Assembly: GCA_022826805.1 (NCBI GenBank)
Contig: JAJDUH010000072.1
Coordinates: forward strand, 1 to 64,000
From: Candidatus Poribacteria bacterium
GTDB lineage: Bacteria > Poribacteria > WGA-4E > WGA-3G
Direction of reading: 5' to 3'
DNA length: 64,000 bases
Positions within the stretch are counted from its first letter, which is position 1. Each line of letters opens with the position of its first letter. Shown here in pieces: positions 15,931 to 26,500 of the stretch. The notes beneath the pieces were generated by a model, which did no database searches, was not told where the DNA came from, and saw only the letters and a program-made list of their open reading frames with translations. Made by a program: the position numbers and the translations under genes.

Positions 15931-17979
15931 ATGGCAAAAAAAATTGAATATTTTAAGTATGGGTTTACAGGATATACACTACGATACCCGCTCCACTCTG
16001 CAACTCTGTTTTCTAACCAAGATATACACCGTTTTTCTCCTAAAGATATGCAGAATACCGACCTACACTCCTCGCAGAGGATTGCGAAACGTGCGGTACT
16101 AATTGGCACGATTCTCATTATCGCGAATAGCTACTGGATAGCGTACGTAGAGATGATCTGGCACACCGCGCATCTGACGACAGTTGCGATGTCTGTCAAT
16201 GTGATGTTTGGCATTTTGGCGATGACGCTGCTGAACATGGGAGTCCGGCGCATCTTTCCGCGTGTTGCGCTGCAACCGCGCGATCTGCTTGTGGTTTACA
16301 GTATGCTTGCTGTGGGGAGCGCGTTTTCAGGGCACGATTGCCTTCCACGCCTAATGGGACTCATCCCGTATGTATATCGCTTCGCAACGCCAGAGAACGA
16401 TTGGGAGGCACTCCTCTTTCATCATCTACCGGAATGGCTTGTGGTGAAAGACCCGACGGCGGTCAACGATTTCTATGAAGGCAAAGTCAACTTTTTTACG
16501 GAGGGGTATGTTCAGCATTGGATTGTGCCAATTCTCTCTTGGTCGGTAGTTATTTTTCTGTTGATGATGATTTTCTTGTGTTTGACCTCCATTCTTCGCA
16601 AGCAATGGATAGAGAATGAAAAGTTGGCATACCCGATTATCCAGATTCCACTTGAGATTACAACCAATCGTCGCATTTTTCTAAATCGGTTGCTCTGGCT
16701 CGGATTTGCTATAGCTATGGGAATAAACCTGCTCAATGGGTTGCAATTCTTCTTTCCAGCGCTACCACATATTCCGGTCAGGCAATATAACCTTAATGTC
16801 TACTTTACGCAGAAACCGTGGATCGCGATGGGCGATACACCATTGAGGTTGCATCCCTATCTCATAGGTTTTTCTTTTATTTTACCCTTGGACCTAGCGT
16901 TTTCCTGTACATTTTTCTATCTGATGAAAAAAGCGCAGCTTCTATTCGGCAGTGCGGTAGGTATATCGACATTACAGGGCTACCCATTTTTAGGAGAACA
17001 GGGAGCAGGGGCATTATTGGCGTTACTCGCTATTGCCTGCTGGTATGCCCGGCATCACTTGGCATCCGTACTAAAACAAGTATTTCGCCCGAATCGCGCC
17101 GAGTCACAAACCGAAGCAATCTCGCATCGCGGTTCTGTCATAACACTTGGGGTTTGTCTACTACTCCTGGCAGTTTTCTGTGTCCGTAGTGGGATGACGC
17201 TATGGGCGTTTGCAATTTTTATCACCGTTTATTTGCTGATTGTCGTCGGTTTAACCCGGATGCGGGCGGAATTGGGGCCACCGATCCATGCTATCGGTTA
17301 CCTGACCCCCCAATATCTGATAATTTCACTGCTTGGCACGCGACGTTTGCGGGCGGGCAACCTGACAATGCTTTCGCTTTTGAACTGGCTCAGTGGCGCA
17401 AGTTATGCCTCCTTTCGTACGCATCCGATGCCTGACCAATTAGAATCGTTCAAACTTGCGGAACGCGCAGGTATCCGAAATCGAACAATGTTCGGTGTGC
17501 TGGTCATTGCGAGTCTCGCTGGTATCTTATCGGGCCTCATTCTCTACCCGTATGCGATTTATAGTGAAGGGGTAGCAGCCGGTTCAGAACAGATCCATGC
17601 TGGCGGTGCGGACACCTACAATTTTCTTTCATCTTGGCTAATAAACCCAAAGCCTACAGATTGGCTCGCAACCTCAGTATTAGGGTTAGCCTTTGCGGCT
17701 AATTTAGGAATTATCTTTCTGCGATCGCGTTTTGTGTGGTGTCCATTGCATCCCGCTGGCTACGTTATTGGGGTTGCGCCGGGAACAACGGATGTCATCT
17801 GGTTTCCGCTGTTCCTTGCGATGGTAACAAAGTGGATTATCTTGCGACTCGGTGGCATTAACGCCTATCGGAAAGCAGTCCCATTTTTCATAGGTTTGGT
17901 GTTGGGTGAGGCGTTGATGGGGTGTTTCTGGCCCCTGTTGAGCCTTGTGCTAAGGTCGGCAGTGTATAGTTGGATTTAG
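15931..17979 (+). CDS. Large polytopic membrane protein, DUF6785/DUF6784-like
   Basis: 682 residues with about 14-16 hydrophobic segments. After a hydrophilic N-terminal ~55 residues come NSYWIAYVEMIWHTAHLTTVAMSVN, a soluble loop with HHLPEWLVVKDP, and later GLTRMRAELGPPIHAIGYLTPQYL, GAYASFRTHP-type wording and HPAGYVIG. This architecture is that of the DUF6785 and DUF6784 membrane families, distantly like oligopeptide transporters; function unknown. The first ATG (15931) sits very close to the promoter; ATG 16048 (MQNTDLHSS) is an alternative start that would remove the non-conserved front. It is followed by convergent genes. Confidence 0.7.
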   Translation: MAKKIEYFKYGFTGYTLRYPLHSATLFSNQDIHRFSPKDMQNTDLHSSQRIAKRAVLIGTILIIANSYWIAYVEMIWHTAHLTTVAMSVNVMFGILAMTLLNMGVRRIFPRVALQPRDLLVVYSMLAVGSAFSGHDCLPRLMGLIPYVYRFATPENDWEALLFHHLPEWLVVKDPTAVNDFYEGKVNFFTEGYVQHWIVPILSWSVVIFLLMMIFLCLTSILRKQWIENEKLAYPIIQIPLEITTNRRIFLNRLLWLGFAIAMGINLLNGLQFFFPALPHIPVRQYNLNVYFTQKPWIAMGDTPLRLHPYLIGFSFILPLDLAFSCTFFYLMKKAQLLFGSAVGISTLQGYPFLGEQGAGALLALLAIACWYARHHLASVLKQVFRPNRAESQTEAISHRGSVITLGVCLLLLAVFCVRSGMTLWAFAIFITVYLLIVVGLTRMRAELGPPIHAIGYLTPQYLIISLLGTRRLRAGNLTMLSLLNWLSGASYASFRTHPMPDQLESFKLAERAGIRNRTMFGVLVIASLAGILSGLILYPYAIYSEGVAAGSEQIHAGGADTYNFLSSWLINPKPTDWLATSVLGLAFAANLGIIFLRSRFVWCPLHPAGYVIGVAPGTTDVIWFPLFLAMVTKWIILRLGGINAYRKAVPFFIGLVLGEALMGCFWPLLSLVLRSAVYSWI

Positions 17980-18014
17980 TTTTGTTTTTTGGTTGCCGAT
18001 TTGTACACTCAGGA

Positions 18015-19484
18015 TCACGGTGAGCTTGAAGTGTTGAGGGTAATCTCACATGTCAGGTTGCCCTGTAAACGGACTGGGAGGCGAACGCCTTCCTGTGTAA
18101 GGTAAAGTGCCTCTGGTGTAATGGTATCTACCGTGCCGTGTAGGCGGACATAGGAACCGATTGGGCGATCTGCGATGACATCTGATAGCTTCTGACGCAA
18201 TGTGGTAATCTGTGCTTCTAATGGGAAGACCAATTTTTCTTCAACAGTCGTTCGCAAATTTGGGAAAATACCTTCACCTACACTCTCGGCGATTTCTAAG
18301 AGCAGACTTTGGGTTGTAAGGGAATAGTCGAATTCGGTGACAGAAAGGAGCATTGTCGTTGCGTCATACACTGGTGTTCCGAGCATGTAAAGCTGCCCCT
18401 TTGCCCCTAAGGAAGGCATGCTAAATCCTACACCTGCTACAAGTTGGGTCCCACTGCCGTAGAGCATTAGGTTTTCAACGAAGGTCTCAATTCCCTTCAA
18501 ATTGTGTGCTTTTTCGACATGAGGTTTAGCGAAGTCTTCAATGGTGGTATAGGTTAGTTCAATCGGGGCAATGATATGATAGCCGGATTCGAGTGAATCC
18601 ACGAAATGAATATGCGGCAGATCGGAGCGCGGTCCTGCCAGAGGGGCAGCATCGGTTGATACATCTCCAATATTCGCTTGAATATAGGTTTTGATGCCGA
18701 AGTTGAGGAAGAGTTTTTCTCCGTCACTGAATGGCTTTTGCGCCTGGATTTCCAGAGGTTCTATGACAAGAACGATTGGTGGTTCTTGGTTTAGGACTAT
18801 GGGTTCGTAGAGTTTTGTCCATAAACCAGCAACGCGCGTTTTTACATCTATATTGGTGATATATTTGACAATGAGATTTTCTAATTTGGGAAGGACTGCC
18901 TCTCGAACTAATTCAGTAAGAATGTGGCGAACCGAAAGTGTGATCCCCAAAATTTCAATGTCTGCTTTCTGAATAGAAATATTAGAGGTTGCTTTTGCCG
19001 TGATACGCCAATCCGAATAGAGCGTTGGGGTAAGCGTTAGCGAAGCAATCGCCTTTCCTTCAATATCTTCGCGTTTCTGGATGACCTGTCCGAAAATCTT
19101 TTTGGAGACGCGTGCCCACCCACTGAACTGAAACGAAATGTTTACCGATAGGGTTCCATCTGCCGCACCCGTCATTGTGAGAGCGCCAGGGTTGAGTTTG
19201 ATGGCGGATTCGATGGTGCCGTCTTTTCGTTGGATCGGTTCGCGGAGATAGTCTCTAAGGGCAGATTCCGCTAACTGTCTGACATCTTGTATCGGCAAGT
19301 CTGCCTTTGCAACGATGGTTGACGGGATCGGAGGAGGTAATGATACGGGTGTAACTTCTCGCGGCGGTGCCGGTGCTTCAACGGTAATATCCGATTGCCG
19401 CTGCATCAGCAAAAATAGCGCGATTAGCACTAAGACGATGCCACAAGAGATTGCACCGATAATTATTTTTTTCTGTTTTGTCAT
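18015..19484 (-). CDS. DUF4403-like membrane-anchored protein
   Basis: 489 residues. A single hydrophobic segment at residues ~8-27 (IIIGAISCGIVLVLIALFLL) after KQKK predicts an N-terminal membrane anchor with the rest outside the cytoplasm. A Pro-rich linker (PPREVTPVSLPPPIPS) leads into repeated beta-rich sequence with two similar halves, as in the DUF4403 family. Its function is unknown. Its ATG overlaps the stop of the sarcosine-oxidase-like gene by four bases (19481-19484), so the two are probably translated together. The family call is by general layout and not by a firm motif. Confidence 0.6.
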   Translation of the reverse strand: MTKQKKIIIGAISCGIVLVLIALFLLMQRQSDITVEAPAPPREVTPVSLPPPIPSTIVAKADLPIQDVRQLAESALRDYLREPIQRKDGTIESAIKLNPGALTMTGAADGTLSVNISFQFSGWARVSKKIFGQVIQKREDIEGKAIASLTLTPTLYSDWRITAKATSNISIQKADIEILGITLSVRHILTELVREAVLPKLENLIVKYITNIDVKTRVAGLWTKLYEPIVLNQEPPIVLVIEPLEIQAQKPFSDGEKLFLNFGIKTYIQANIGDVSTDAAPLAGPRSDLPHIHFVDSLESGYHIIAPIELTYTTIEDFAKPHVEKAHNLKGIETFVENLMLYGSGTQLVAGVGFSMPSLGAKGQLYMLGTPVYDATTMLLSVTEFDYSLTTQSLLLEIAESVGEGIFPNLRTTVEEKLVFPLEAQITTLRQKLSDVIADRPIGSYVRLHGTVDTITPEALYLTQEGVRLPVRLQGNLTCEITLNTSSSP

Positions 19485-20653
19485 GAACTTAATCGCGGAA
19501 TACCATTTGAGATTTTGTGTTCTCGGTCAATACGAAATGGGTGGATGTCAAAACTGGTCTCACCCTTCTGGACAAGTTCACTCATGATACGTCCGACAAG
19601 GGCACAAAACTTGAAACCATGTCCTGAAAAACCTGCCGCAATCAATACATTCGCGCAATGTGGGTGTGCGTCGATAATAAAGTCTTCATCTGGCGTTTCG
19701 GTATAGAGACAGACTTCGGAGTGCGTCGTTTTTCCGAGTTCCGGCATGCGTTCTTGTACGTAAGCATCTATATGGGCTATGTAATTCGCATCAGGTGTGC
19801 GTTCACGTGTATCGGGGGAAATGACTTGTCCTCTTCCGTGCCGCGCAATTTTTAATCCACCCCCCATGTTAAAAGAGCCAAAAGCAGGAATACCGTAGAT
19901 AAATTCTCCCTCTGGTGTTGATTCCGTAAAGACTGGAAACCGATCTGGCTGGAAACAGTCAATGTCTGCGGGCTGGTAGTAGCACACCTGTTGCTTTGTA
20001 ACCCTGAGCGGAAGGTCCAACTCTGCAAGAAGGGTACCTGCCCACGCACCTGCTGTCACAACGACTTTTTTTCCGTGAAATTGGCTGTTTTCTGTTCGGA
20101 CAGTTGGAACATCTGCCTGCCAATCGATGTCAGTTACAGGGGTCTCCTCTCGGATTGTTGCCCCGTGTTGTTCCGCCAATTGCAAGTGTGTGGAGACACA
20201 CTCAGCGGCACGGAGGAAACCGGTGTCCTTCTGCCAGAGGATGTCCATATCGTTTGTCACTCGGAATTGAGGAAAGCGTTCTGCTAACTGTGCCGTATCC
20301 CACCACTCCGATTCAACGCCTGCAGCGTCTAAACTTTCCCGCGCTGCGCGTCCGTATGGATTTCCCTTTGCGCCTATACCCACACTTCCTGTAATGAACA
20401 ACAGGGACTTCCCCGACGCGGATTCGAGATCACGCCATTCGGTGTAGGCAGTTTTCATCAACTCGGTGTAGAAAGCCTTATCGTAGAAGAAACGGATGAT
20501 ACGGGTTTCTCCATGCGAGCTGCCGAAGGTATGTCCGCGCTGGAATTGTTCTAAGACAAGTACATCTGCGCCAGATTTGGCAAGATGGTATGCAGTCGCA
20601 CTACCCATCCCACCGGCACCGATAACAATTGCATCGTAGATGTGAGGATTCAT
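19481..20653 (-). CDS. FAD-dependent oxidoreductase, monomeric sarcosine oxidase / N-methyltryptophan oxidase family
   Basis: 390 residues. The FAD-binding Rossmann motif is DAIVIGAGGMGSATAYHLA near the N-terminus, followed by FGSSHGETRIIRFFY, a strong SoxA/SolA-type signature with the active-site Arg. Later come TKQQVCYYQP and the C-terminal GFSGHGFKFCALVGRIMSEL. These enzymes oxidise N-methyl amino acids to give formaldehyde and peroxide. In characterised members a Cys in a G-C-G-L-K segment binds FAD covalently; here the matching place reads MGGGLKIARHG, so the flavin may be held non-covalently or at another residue. The downstream DUF4403-like gene overlaps by 4 bp. Confidence 0.85.
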   Translation of the reverse strand: MNPHIYDAIVIGAGGMGSATAYHLAKSGADVLVLEQFQRGHTFGSSHGETRIIRFFYDKAFYTELMKTAYTEWRDLESASGKSLLFITGSVGIGAKGNPYGRAARESLDAAGVESEWWDTAQLAERFPQFRVTNDMDILWQKDTGFLRAAECVSTHLQLAEQHGATIREETPVTDIDWQADVPTVRTENSQFHGKKVVVTAGAWAGTLLAELDLPLRVTKQQVCYYQPADIDCFQPDRFPVFTESTPEGEFIYGIPAFGSFNMGGGLKIARHGRGQVISPDTRERTPDANYIAHIDAYVQERMPELGKTTHSEVCLYTETPDEDFIIDAHPHCANVLIAAGFSGHGFKFCALVGRIMSELVQKGETSFDIHPFRIDREHKISNGIPRLSS

Positions 20654-20654
20654 A

Positions 20655-20814
20655 GTTGTTGGTTGTCAAAGGAATAGTTGTCAGTCGTCAGTCGTCGGTT
20701 GTCAGTTAAGAGATGGGTTTGTAATGATCTATCCTAATTTGAAGTACTCCAAAAGGTGGTGAATTGTTACGGATAGCCTCTTAACCGAAGACTGATAACC
20801 GAAAACTGAAAACC
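20655..20814. repeat. Family C repeat (long copy)
   Basis: It runs from AGTTGTCAGTCGTCAGTCGTCGG to GAAGACTGATAACCGAAAACTGAAAACC, so its two ends are roughly inverted. The middle holds GGTGGTGAATTGTTAC, shared with 29400-29415 and nearly with 11232-11246. Confidence 0.7.
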
Positions 20815-21564
20815 CTAAAACGGATTTGGCACAGTGGTGAAATTCTGATGCCGGTCTTCGCCGCGCAATAGAATCGGTTTCCACGGCCGTTTCAGTGAAT
20901 TTTCTTCTGCCTGTTTCACCGATGGGTCAATGTAGCGAATTGTCAGACCACATCGCCGACGGGTAGAGTGATTCGGTAGACTGCCGTGGATCATCTTCCC
21001 GTGGTGGATGGACATTTCTCCCGCTTTCAGGACCAGATCGACAGCACTCTCGGCTTCCGCTTCGGTGACTGGTACTTCCTGATTAATGCTTAACAAGTTG
21101 CCTGCCCGTTCAGATGTTCCGTGTTCTTGGATACCGCGCTGATGGCTTCCCGGGATCACCTGCATACAACCGTTACCCGTATCGCTGGCGTCTATGGCAT
21201 ACCAAGCCGTAATGGCGTCGGGCGGTTCAAGCCCCCAGTACGTTACGTCTTGGTGCCATGCAACGAACTTATCGCGAGGTCCATATTTGCAGAAGAAATG
21301 GGTGGCTAATAACATAACATCGGGACCGATAAGTGACTCAATAACGTCCACGATTTTCGGATGTGTTGCGATCTCCCATATAAATTGGTAGTCAAAGTGC
21401 CAATCCACGAGACCGATTTCGCACGTTTCTTTGCCGACTTCTGCTTCTAACGCATCGTAAGCTTGCCGGTGGCGCGTTGCCTCGGTTTCATCGGAAATGT
21501 GGATACCGGTTAGGAATCCGTCTTTCCGGTAAAGTTCAGCGAGTTGTCCATTTTTCGTTTCCAT
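20815..21564 (-). CDS. Phytanoyl-CoA dioxygenase (PhyH) family protein
   Basis: 249 residues, usual length. PhyH proteins are Fe(II)/2-oxoglutarate oxygenases that hydroxylate small molecules. The facial triad is complete: AWHQDVTYWG (His and Asp near residue 103) and MIHGSLPNHSTRRRC (distal His near 193, with the Arg that binds 2-oxoglutarate). QVIPGSHQRG is the usual turn before it. It starts 13 bp after the stop of the creatininase gene, which suggests one transcript and a shared pathway, perhaps breakdown of a methylated or amidated substrate together with the sarcosine-oxidase-like enzyme. Confidence 0.88.
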   Translation of the reverse strand: METKNGQLAELYRKDGFLTGIHISDETEATRHRQAYDALEAEVGKETCEIGLVDWHFDYQFIWEIATHPKIVDVIESLIGPDVMLLATHFFCKYGPRDKFVAWHQDVTYWGLEPPDAITAWYAIDASDTGNGCMQVIPGSHQRGIQEHGTSERAGNLLSINQEVPVTEAEAESAVDLVLKAGEMSIHHGKMIHGSLPNHSTRRRCGLTIRYIDPSVKQAEENSLKRPWKPILLRGEDRHQNFTTVPNPF

Positions 21565-21577
21565 GTGATGTCCTCTC

Positions 21578-22465
21578 TTAGGGAAGTTCTGGAATCTTGC
21601 ACTGTCGGAACCATTGTGAATCTTCGGGTGGCGATTCGTTTGGAGTTTTCATTGTCTCAAAGGTTGTCAAAGCGGGTGACACTGTTTCTGTCCATATCTG
21701 TTCGACTTTCTCAAAGGTTACTGGCTGGCGTTCAGAAATATCCAATTTTGTGTAATCCGCTAACAGTGCTTCCATCTTTTTTTCGAGCCATGCGACTTCA
21801 TCGTTCACCATACGTTCGCCGATACGTCTGTCTGACTCGACGGCATTTGCTCCCATTGCAAAATGGGGTCCCTGTACGTCGGCTTCAGGCATTCGCGACA
21901 TGTCAACGCAGTCCGGCTCTAATGCCCATAGAAGTGAAGTTTCGACCCTACCGGCATGATCCCCGCCGTTGCCCTGTTGGTCGAATCCTGGTGTGTTCGC
22001 CTCGAAATCCGGAAGCCCGTAGAGACGCATAGCGAAATGAGGTTGGATTAGGGATAGGAGGGTCTTGAGATCTTGCCAATTCGGTCCGTAGTGTCCTGTG
22101 AGGAAGATGGCGGCGTGGAACCCGAGAGCATCGGCAGCGCGGACATGGTAACAGACGTTTTTGAAGTGTTGCCACGCTGGCATAGCAGTAAGCCAGCTCC
22201 GTACTTCGCCAACACTCCGATATGCCCAATTCGCATACATACTGTGCTCATGGATATGCCAGTAGTCAGGAGGTGCAACGATACCGCCGTGGGTTTGTGC
22301 TGTACGACAAGCGATTGCGTGTGCCTTAAGTGCGTCCAGTCCTACGGTGTTTTGCGGTCCGTGCGGTTCGCAGAGTCCATAGGTGAAATAGACAGCAGGA
22401 CACTCATTAAATGCCGTTTCTAATTCATCAGGGAACATCCGTTCCCAGCGTACCTCTTTTCGCAT
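21578..22465 (-). CDS. Creatininase-family amidohydrolase
   Basis: 295 residues. The family motif EPHGPQNTVGLDALKAHAIA gives the metal-binding Glu, His and Asp; HIHEHSMYANW, FLTGHYGPNW and GNGGDHAGRVETSLLWALEP give the remaining ligands and active-site residues. Members hydrolyse creatinine or other cyclic amides and formamides with two divalent metals. Here the real substrate is unknown. The neighbours (PhyH 13 bp downstream, sarcosine-oxidase-like enzyme beyond) would fit a creatinine-to-sarcosine-like route, but no creatinase or hydantoinase is present, so this remains a suggestion. Confidence 0.85.
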   Translation of the reverse strand: MRKEVRWERMFPDELETAFNECPAVYFTYGLCEPHGPQNTVGLDALKAHAIACRTAQTHGGIVAPPDYWHIHEHSMYANWAYRSVGEVRSWLTAMPAWQHFKNVCYHVRAADALGFHAAIFLTGHYGPNWQDLKTLLSLIQPHFAMRLYGLPDFEANTPGFDQQGNGGDHAGRVETSLLWALEPDCVDMSRMPEADVQGPHFAMGANAVESDRRIGERMVNDEVAWLEKKMEALLADYTKLDISERQPVTFEKVEQIWTETVSPALTTFETMKTPNESPPEDSQWFRQCKIPELP

Positions 22466-22523
22466 TCCTATTTTCCTTTTGAGTGGTTACTGACGACCGA
22501 TAACTGATAACCGACAACCAATA

Positions 22524-23384
22524 TTAATATCCCATGTTCAACGTTTTGCAGATTTTCTTGGCACCGGTAAGGCGAGGTTGCAGTTCAAACGCCATTTTCA
22601 TGACCGTACGTGCTTCGGAGAGTTGATCGATTTCCACATAGAATTCAGCAATTTTTTTATACATCCATGCGGTTTCCCGTTTCGGAAGTTTTAGTGAGCG
22701 AATCTTGGTTAGCGGGATGTGATATGTTTGACGGTATCCTTCAGCACTGAAGTGATAGAGATAGATGAATTTGAGGCGTTCCTTGACTTCTTGGATAAAG
22801 TGTCTGAAACAGGGACGTTTCGCTTCAGAGGACAAGAGGGATTCATACATCAACATTGCCTGCTTGATTTTTCGGTGTCGCTCAAGAGCAGAGGACTGGT
22901 CTCCGTTGGAGAATCCAAGGATCTGGTATGCTTCGGCGATGAGGAATTCACAGTCCCTACTTTCCTCATAACTCAGAAAATCGTCAATGCGCCATTCTTT
23001 TCCTATTTCTTGGTTGTTATGACACAGCTGCTCGTATATAGAGATGCCGGTTTCGTACTTTTGGTGAAGGAGGGCATCGAGCAGCAATTCTAACTTGGCA
23101 TAGTTCTGGTTCAGTTTGCTGAGTTTTTCGAGGTATGCTTCGCGCGCCTTTCGCTGGCGTTCAATCGTCTGTAGCGTCCGGTCGTAATCTGATTTCTGTT
23201 TTTTATCGCGTAAGGTGTTGTATGCCCGACAAACTTCGCGAAACATCTGTTCTGCAAAGGTAATCTGTTCCGGATTTTTATCAGGATGGTAGCGTTTTGC
23301 AAGTCGCCGGAATGCTCTTTTTATTTCTGGGGCGGTAGCGTCCCGCCCGATCTCTAAGGTTTGATAATAGTCTGGAATTCGCAT
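22524..23384 (-). CDS. DnaJ-domain protein with helical C-terminal region
   Basis: 286 residues from ATG 23384 (MRIPDYYQTLEIG); an upstream in-frame ATG at 23447 would add 21 residues of no family likeness. The J-domain covers residues 1-70 with HPD at 33-35, so it should stimulate the ATPase of a DnaK-type chaperone. It lacks the Gly/Phe and zinc-finger regions of true DnaJ. The remaining ~210 residues are helical and contain a TPR-like pair near the end (WMYKKIAEFYVEIDQLSEAR). It may be a specialised co-chaperone. It is separated from the creatininase gene by a short family C piece. Confidence 0.82.
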   Translation of the reverse strand: MRIPDYYQTLEIGRDATAPEIKRAFRRLAKRYHPDKNPEQITFAEQMFREVCRAYNTLRDKKQKSDYDRTLQTIERQRKAREAYLEKLSKLNQNYAKLELLLDALLHQKYETGISIYEQLCHNNQEIGKEWRIDDFLSYEESRDCEFLIAEAYQILGFSNGDQSSALERHRKIKQAMLMYESLLSSEAKRPCFRHFIQEVKERLKFIYLYHFSAEGYRQTYHIPLTKIRSLKLPKRETAWMYKKIAEFYVEIDQLSEARTVMKMAFELQPRLTGAKKICKTLNMGY

Positions 23385-23552
23385 TGTGGGTACAACGTTT
23401 CTGATAGATACGCTATTTATAATTCCACATATTCCAGAATTTGTCAAGGGAAAATCGGCGGATGGAGGTTTGAAAAATAGGTGTTTCTTTTAATTACAAG
23501 GTTGGGTTGTCTCGCTAACAAGCGGTATTCTGTTGTGATCGGACGATTGCTC

Positions 23553-26500
23553 TTACAGGATTTCGCGTAGGAAACGTGCGGTGTGGGATCTCTGGACCTT
23601 CGCTACTTCCTCTGGCGTCCCCATCGCAACAACTTCTCCACCGCCTTTACTGCCTTCTGGTCCCAAATCAATGATCCAGTCAGCAGATTTGATAACATCG
23701 AGGTTGTGTTCGACGGCGATAATCGTATTGCCTGCATCGACAAGTCGATTCAATACCTTGAGGAGTTTTTGGATGTCGTCAAAGTGGAGTCCCGTTGTCG
23801 GTTCGTCCATGATATAGAGCGTTGAACCTGTCTGGCGGCGCGCCAACTCTTTCGCAAGTTTGACGCGTTGTGCTTCCCCGCCAGAGAGGGTCGTTGCCGA
23901 CTGCCCTAATTGGATATAACCCAACCCGACATCTGCTAACATCTGGAGCGTTCGGCAAATCCGGGGACTTTCGCTGAAGAATGCGAGTGCTTCATCTACC
24001 GTCATATCTAAGACTTCGGCGATGTTTTTGCCTTTATATCGGATCTCAAGCGTGTCTTGGTTGTAGCCTGTACTATTACACGCCTCACACGGCATCCATA
24101 CATCAGGGAGAAAATGCATCTCAACACGGTTGAAGCGGTGTCCTTCGCATATATGACACTGCCCAGAAGCAAGATTGAAACTGAAGGTCCCCATGGTAAA
24201 TCCACGCATTTTTGCATCGTGTTGTTCGGCGAAGAGTTCGCGGATCTTCGTAAACAGATCGGTATAGGTGGCAGGGTTGGAGCGGGGGGTCTCACCGATC
24301 GCTTTCTGGTCTACGTTGATGAGCCGTTTGATATTACTAACACCTCGAATGGTTTTATACTCCGGTAAACCGTAGTCGTTATATATCGGTTCTCGGTGCC
24401 CCTCATTGAAGTAGTAGGTGTAGCGTCGATCTTTCGGATCACCTGTTTTGATAGAACTACGACTTTCAAGTGCCGGTTTTAGCGTGCCTTCAACAAGTGA
24501 ACTTTTTCCACATCCTGAAACGCCAGTTATACAGGTAAGTGTTCCAAGTGGAATCTTAACATTGATGTCTTTGAGGTTGTTCGTTTTTATACCGGATAGT
24601 GTGAGGTGTTTATTTATGCCTTTGCGCCGGGTTTTCGGTACAGGAATCTCTACATCGTTGGAGAGATAGGCTTGGGTCAAAGATTTGGTAGACAAGTTTT
24701 TGGCTGTGTCTTGTATAGGGGTGTCGCCATTCGTGAAGGTATCCGGTGTACCGACGGCGATAATTTCGCCACCGCTTTTGCCTGCGTGGGGACCGAAATC
24801 GATCACATGATCGGAGGCTAATATTGTGTCGCGGTCGTGTTCAACGACAAGAACGCTGTTGCCGATGTCGCGGAGTTCTTTAAGTGCGGAGATAAGACGT
24901 TCTTGGTCGCGTGGGTGTAAGCCGATGCTCGGTTCGTCGAGGATATAAGTTACGCCAGTGAGACCGCTGCCGAGTTGGCTTGCGAGTTGGATTCTGCGCA
25001 TTTCGCCACCCGAAAGCGTAGGTGCCCCGCGTTCGAGCGCAAGATAACCGAGGCCAATGTCTTCCAAAAATTGGAGCCGAGTCTGAATTTGGTGCAGGAC
25101 TTCAGCTTCAAACTCAGATGAAGTATGCACATGGAGGGCAGGATGCGTGGCTCTTGAGGTTGACACACCCGCTTCGATCAGAAGTTCGCTCCGGTTCGCC
25201 TCAGCGTCATTAGAGGCAACCTGTGTCTCAATCTGCTTCAAACAGGTATTGAAGAATTCGATGATTTCGGTAATTGACATCTCCATCAATTCAGCAATAG
25301 TTGTATCCTCAAACTTAACGCTGCTTGGAAAAGGTTTCAGACGTGTGCCGTCGCATTGGTTACAGGCCTCGTAGGGCGGGTGCATATTCCTCCCGCGCCC
25401 ATCGCAGAAGTCACATGCCCCTACTCTGTTGTTAAAGGAGAAATGGCGCGGGGTCAATTGCCCAAAATTGCTTCCGCAAGAAGGGCACATTGCATGTTCA
25501 CTAAAAAAACGTCGGACGGGTGTTTCGCCGCGTTCTCTTTCTTCGATAAGTACAAACCCACCGCTTTGCAGGAGTGCTAACTCCACTGCTTCGATAAATC
25601 GGCTCTTCTCTGCCTCGGCAAGTTCGACACGATCTATAACGATGAAGATTTCGTGCTGAATGCCTCTACTTAATTTGGGGACTTCATCAATGCGATAAAT
25701 TTCACCATCAATTTGGACGCGTACGAATCCTGCCCTTTGCAATCGTCGGAATACATCGTTGTAGTCTTCGTTTGGCTTCAAACCGTAAGCGGATTCACTG
25801 GCGTTGATGTCAATAACCTTGCCTCTCGACACACCTGTTTCACTTGGGGGTACAAGCAAAAAGTTTGTAAGCGGTGCGAGGACATCCACCCTTTTTTCGG
25901 GAGCGAGTTCAAAAGCGTGTTGTGTTATCTGTTCCGCAGTCTGCGGTTGGACCTCTTTGTGGCAGTCGGGACAGTATGGTTTGCCCCATCTGGCGTAGAG
26001 CGTGCGGAGTCCGTCATGTATTTCTGTAATCGTTGCGACCGTTGATCGCGGATTCTGACCTGCGTTTGCATGCGAGATGGCTATGGCAGGTGAGAGACCT
26101 TCAATCTTCGAGACTTTGGGCTTTTCCATCTGTCCTATAAACTGGCGGGCATAGGTGCTGAGCGTTTCAATGTAGCGGCGTTGCCCTTCGGCGTAAATAG
26201 TATCAAGCGCGAGAGAAGTTTTTCCAGAGCCGCTGACACCCGTCAACGCCGTCATCTTTCGATGAGGAATATCGATGTCCACGTTTTTGAGGTTGTTTTC
26301 CGTAGCACCTTGGACCGCAATAGCTGTTCGTTTCTCTTGTGCCTCCTCAAACGCGTAAGCAAGTTCGGGTTCCTTGAGCCGTTGCTTTGCGTCGCGCCAG
26401 ATATCGAAGTCGCCTCGGAGGGCTTGTCCAGTATAAGATTCGCTCATCTCAGCAATCTCTTCAGGTGTCCCTACGGCAACAATATTGCCGCCGCCAACGC

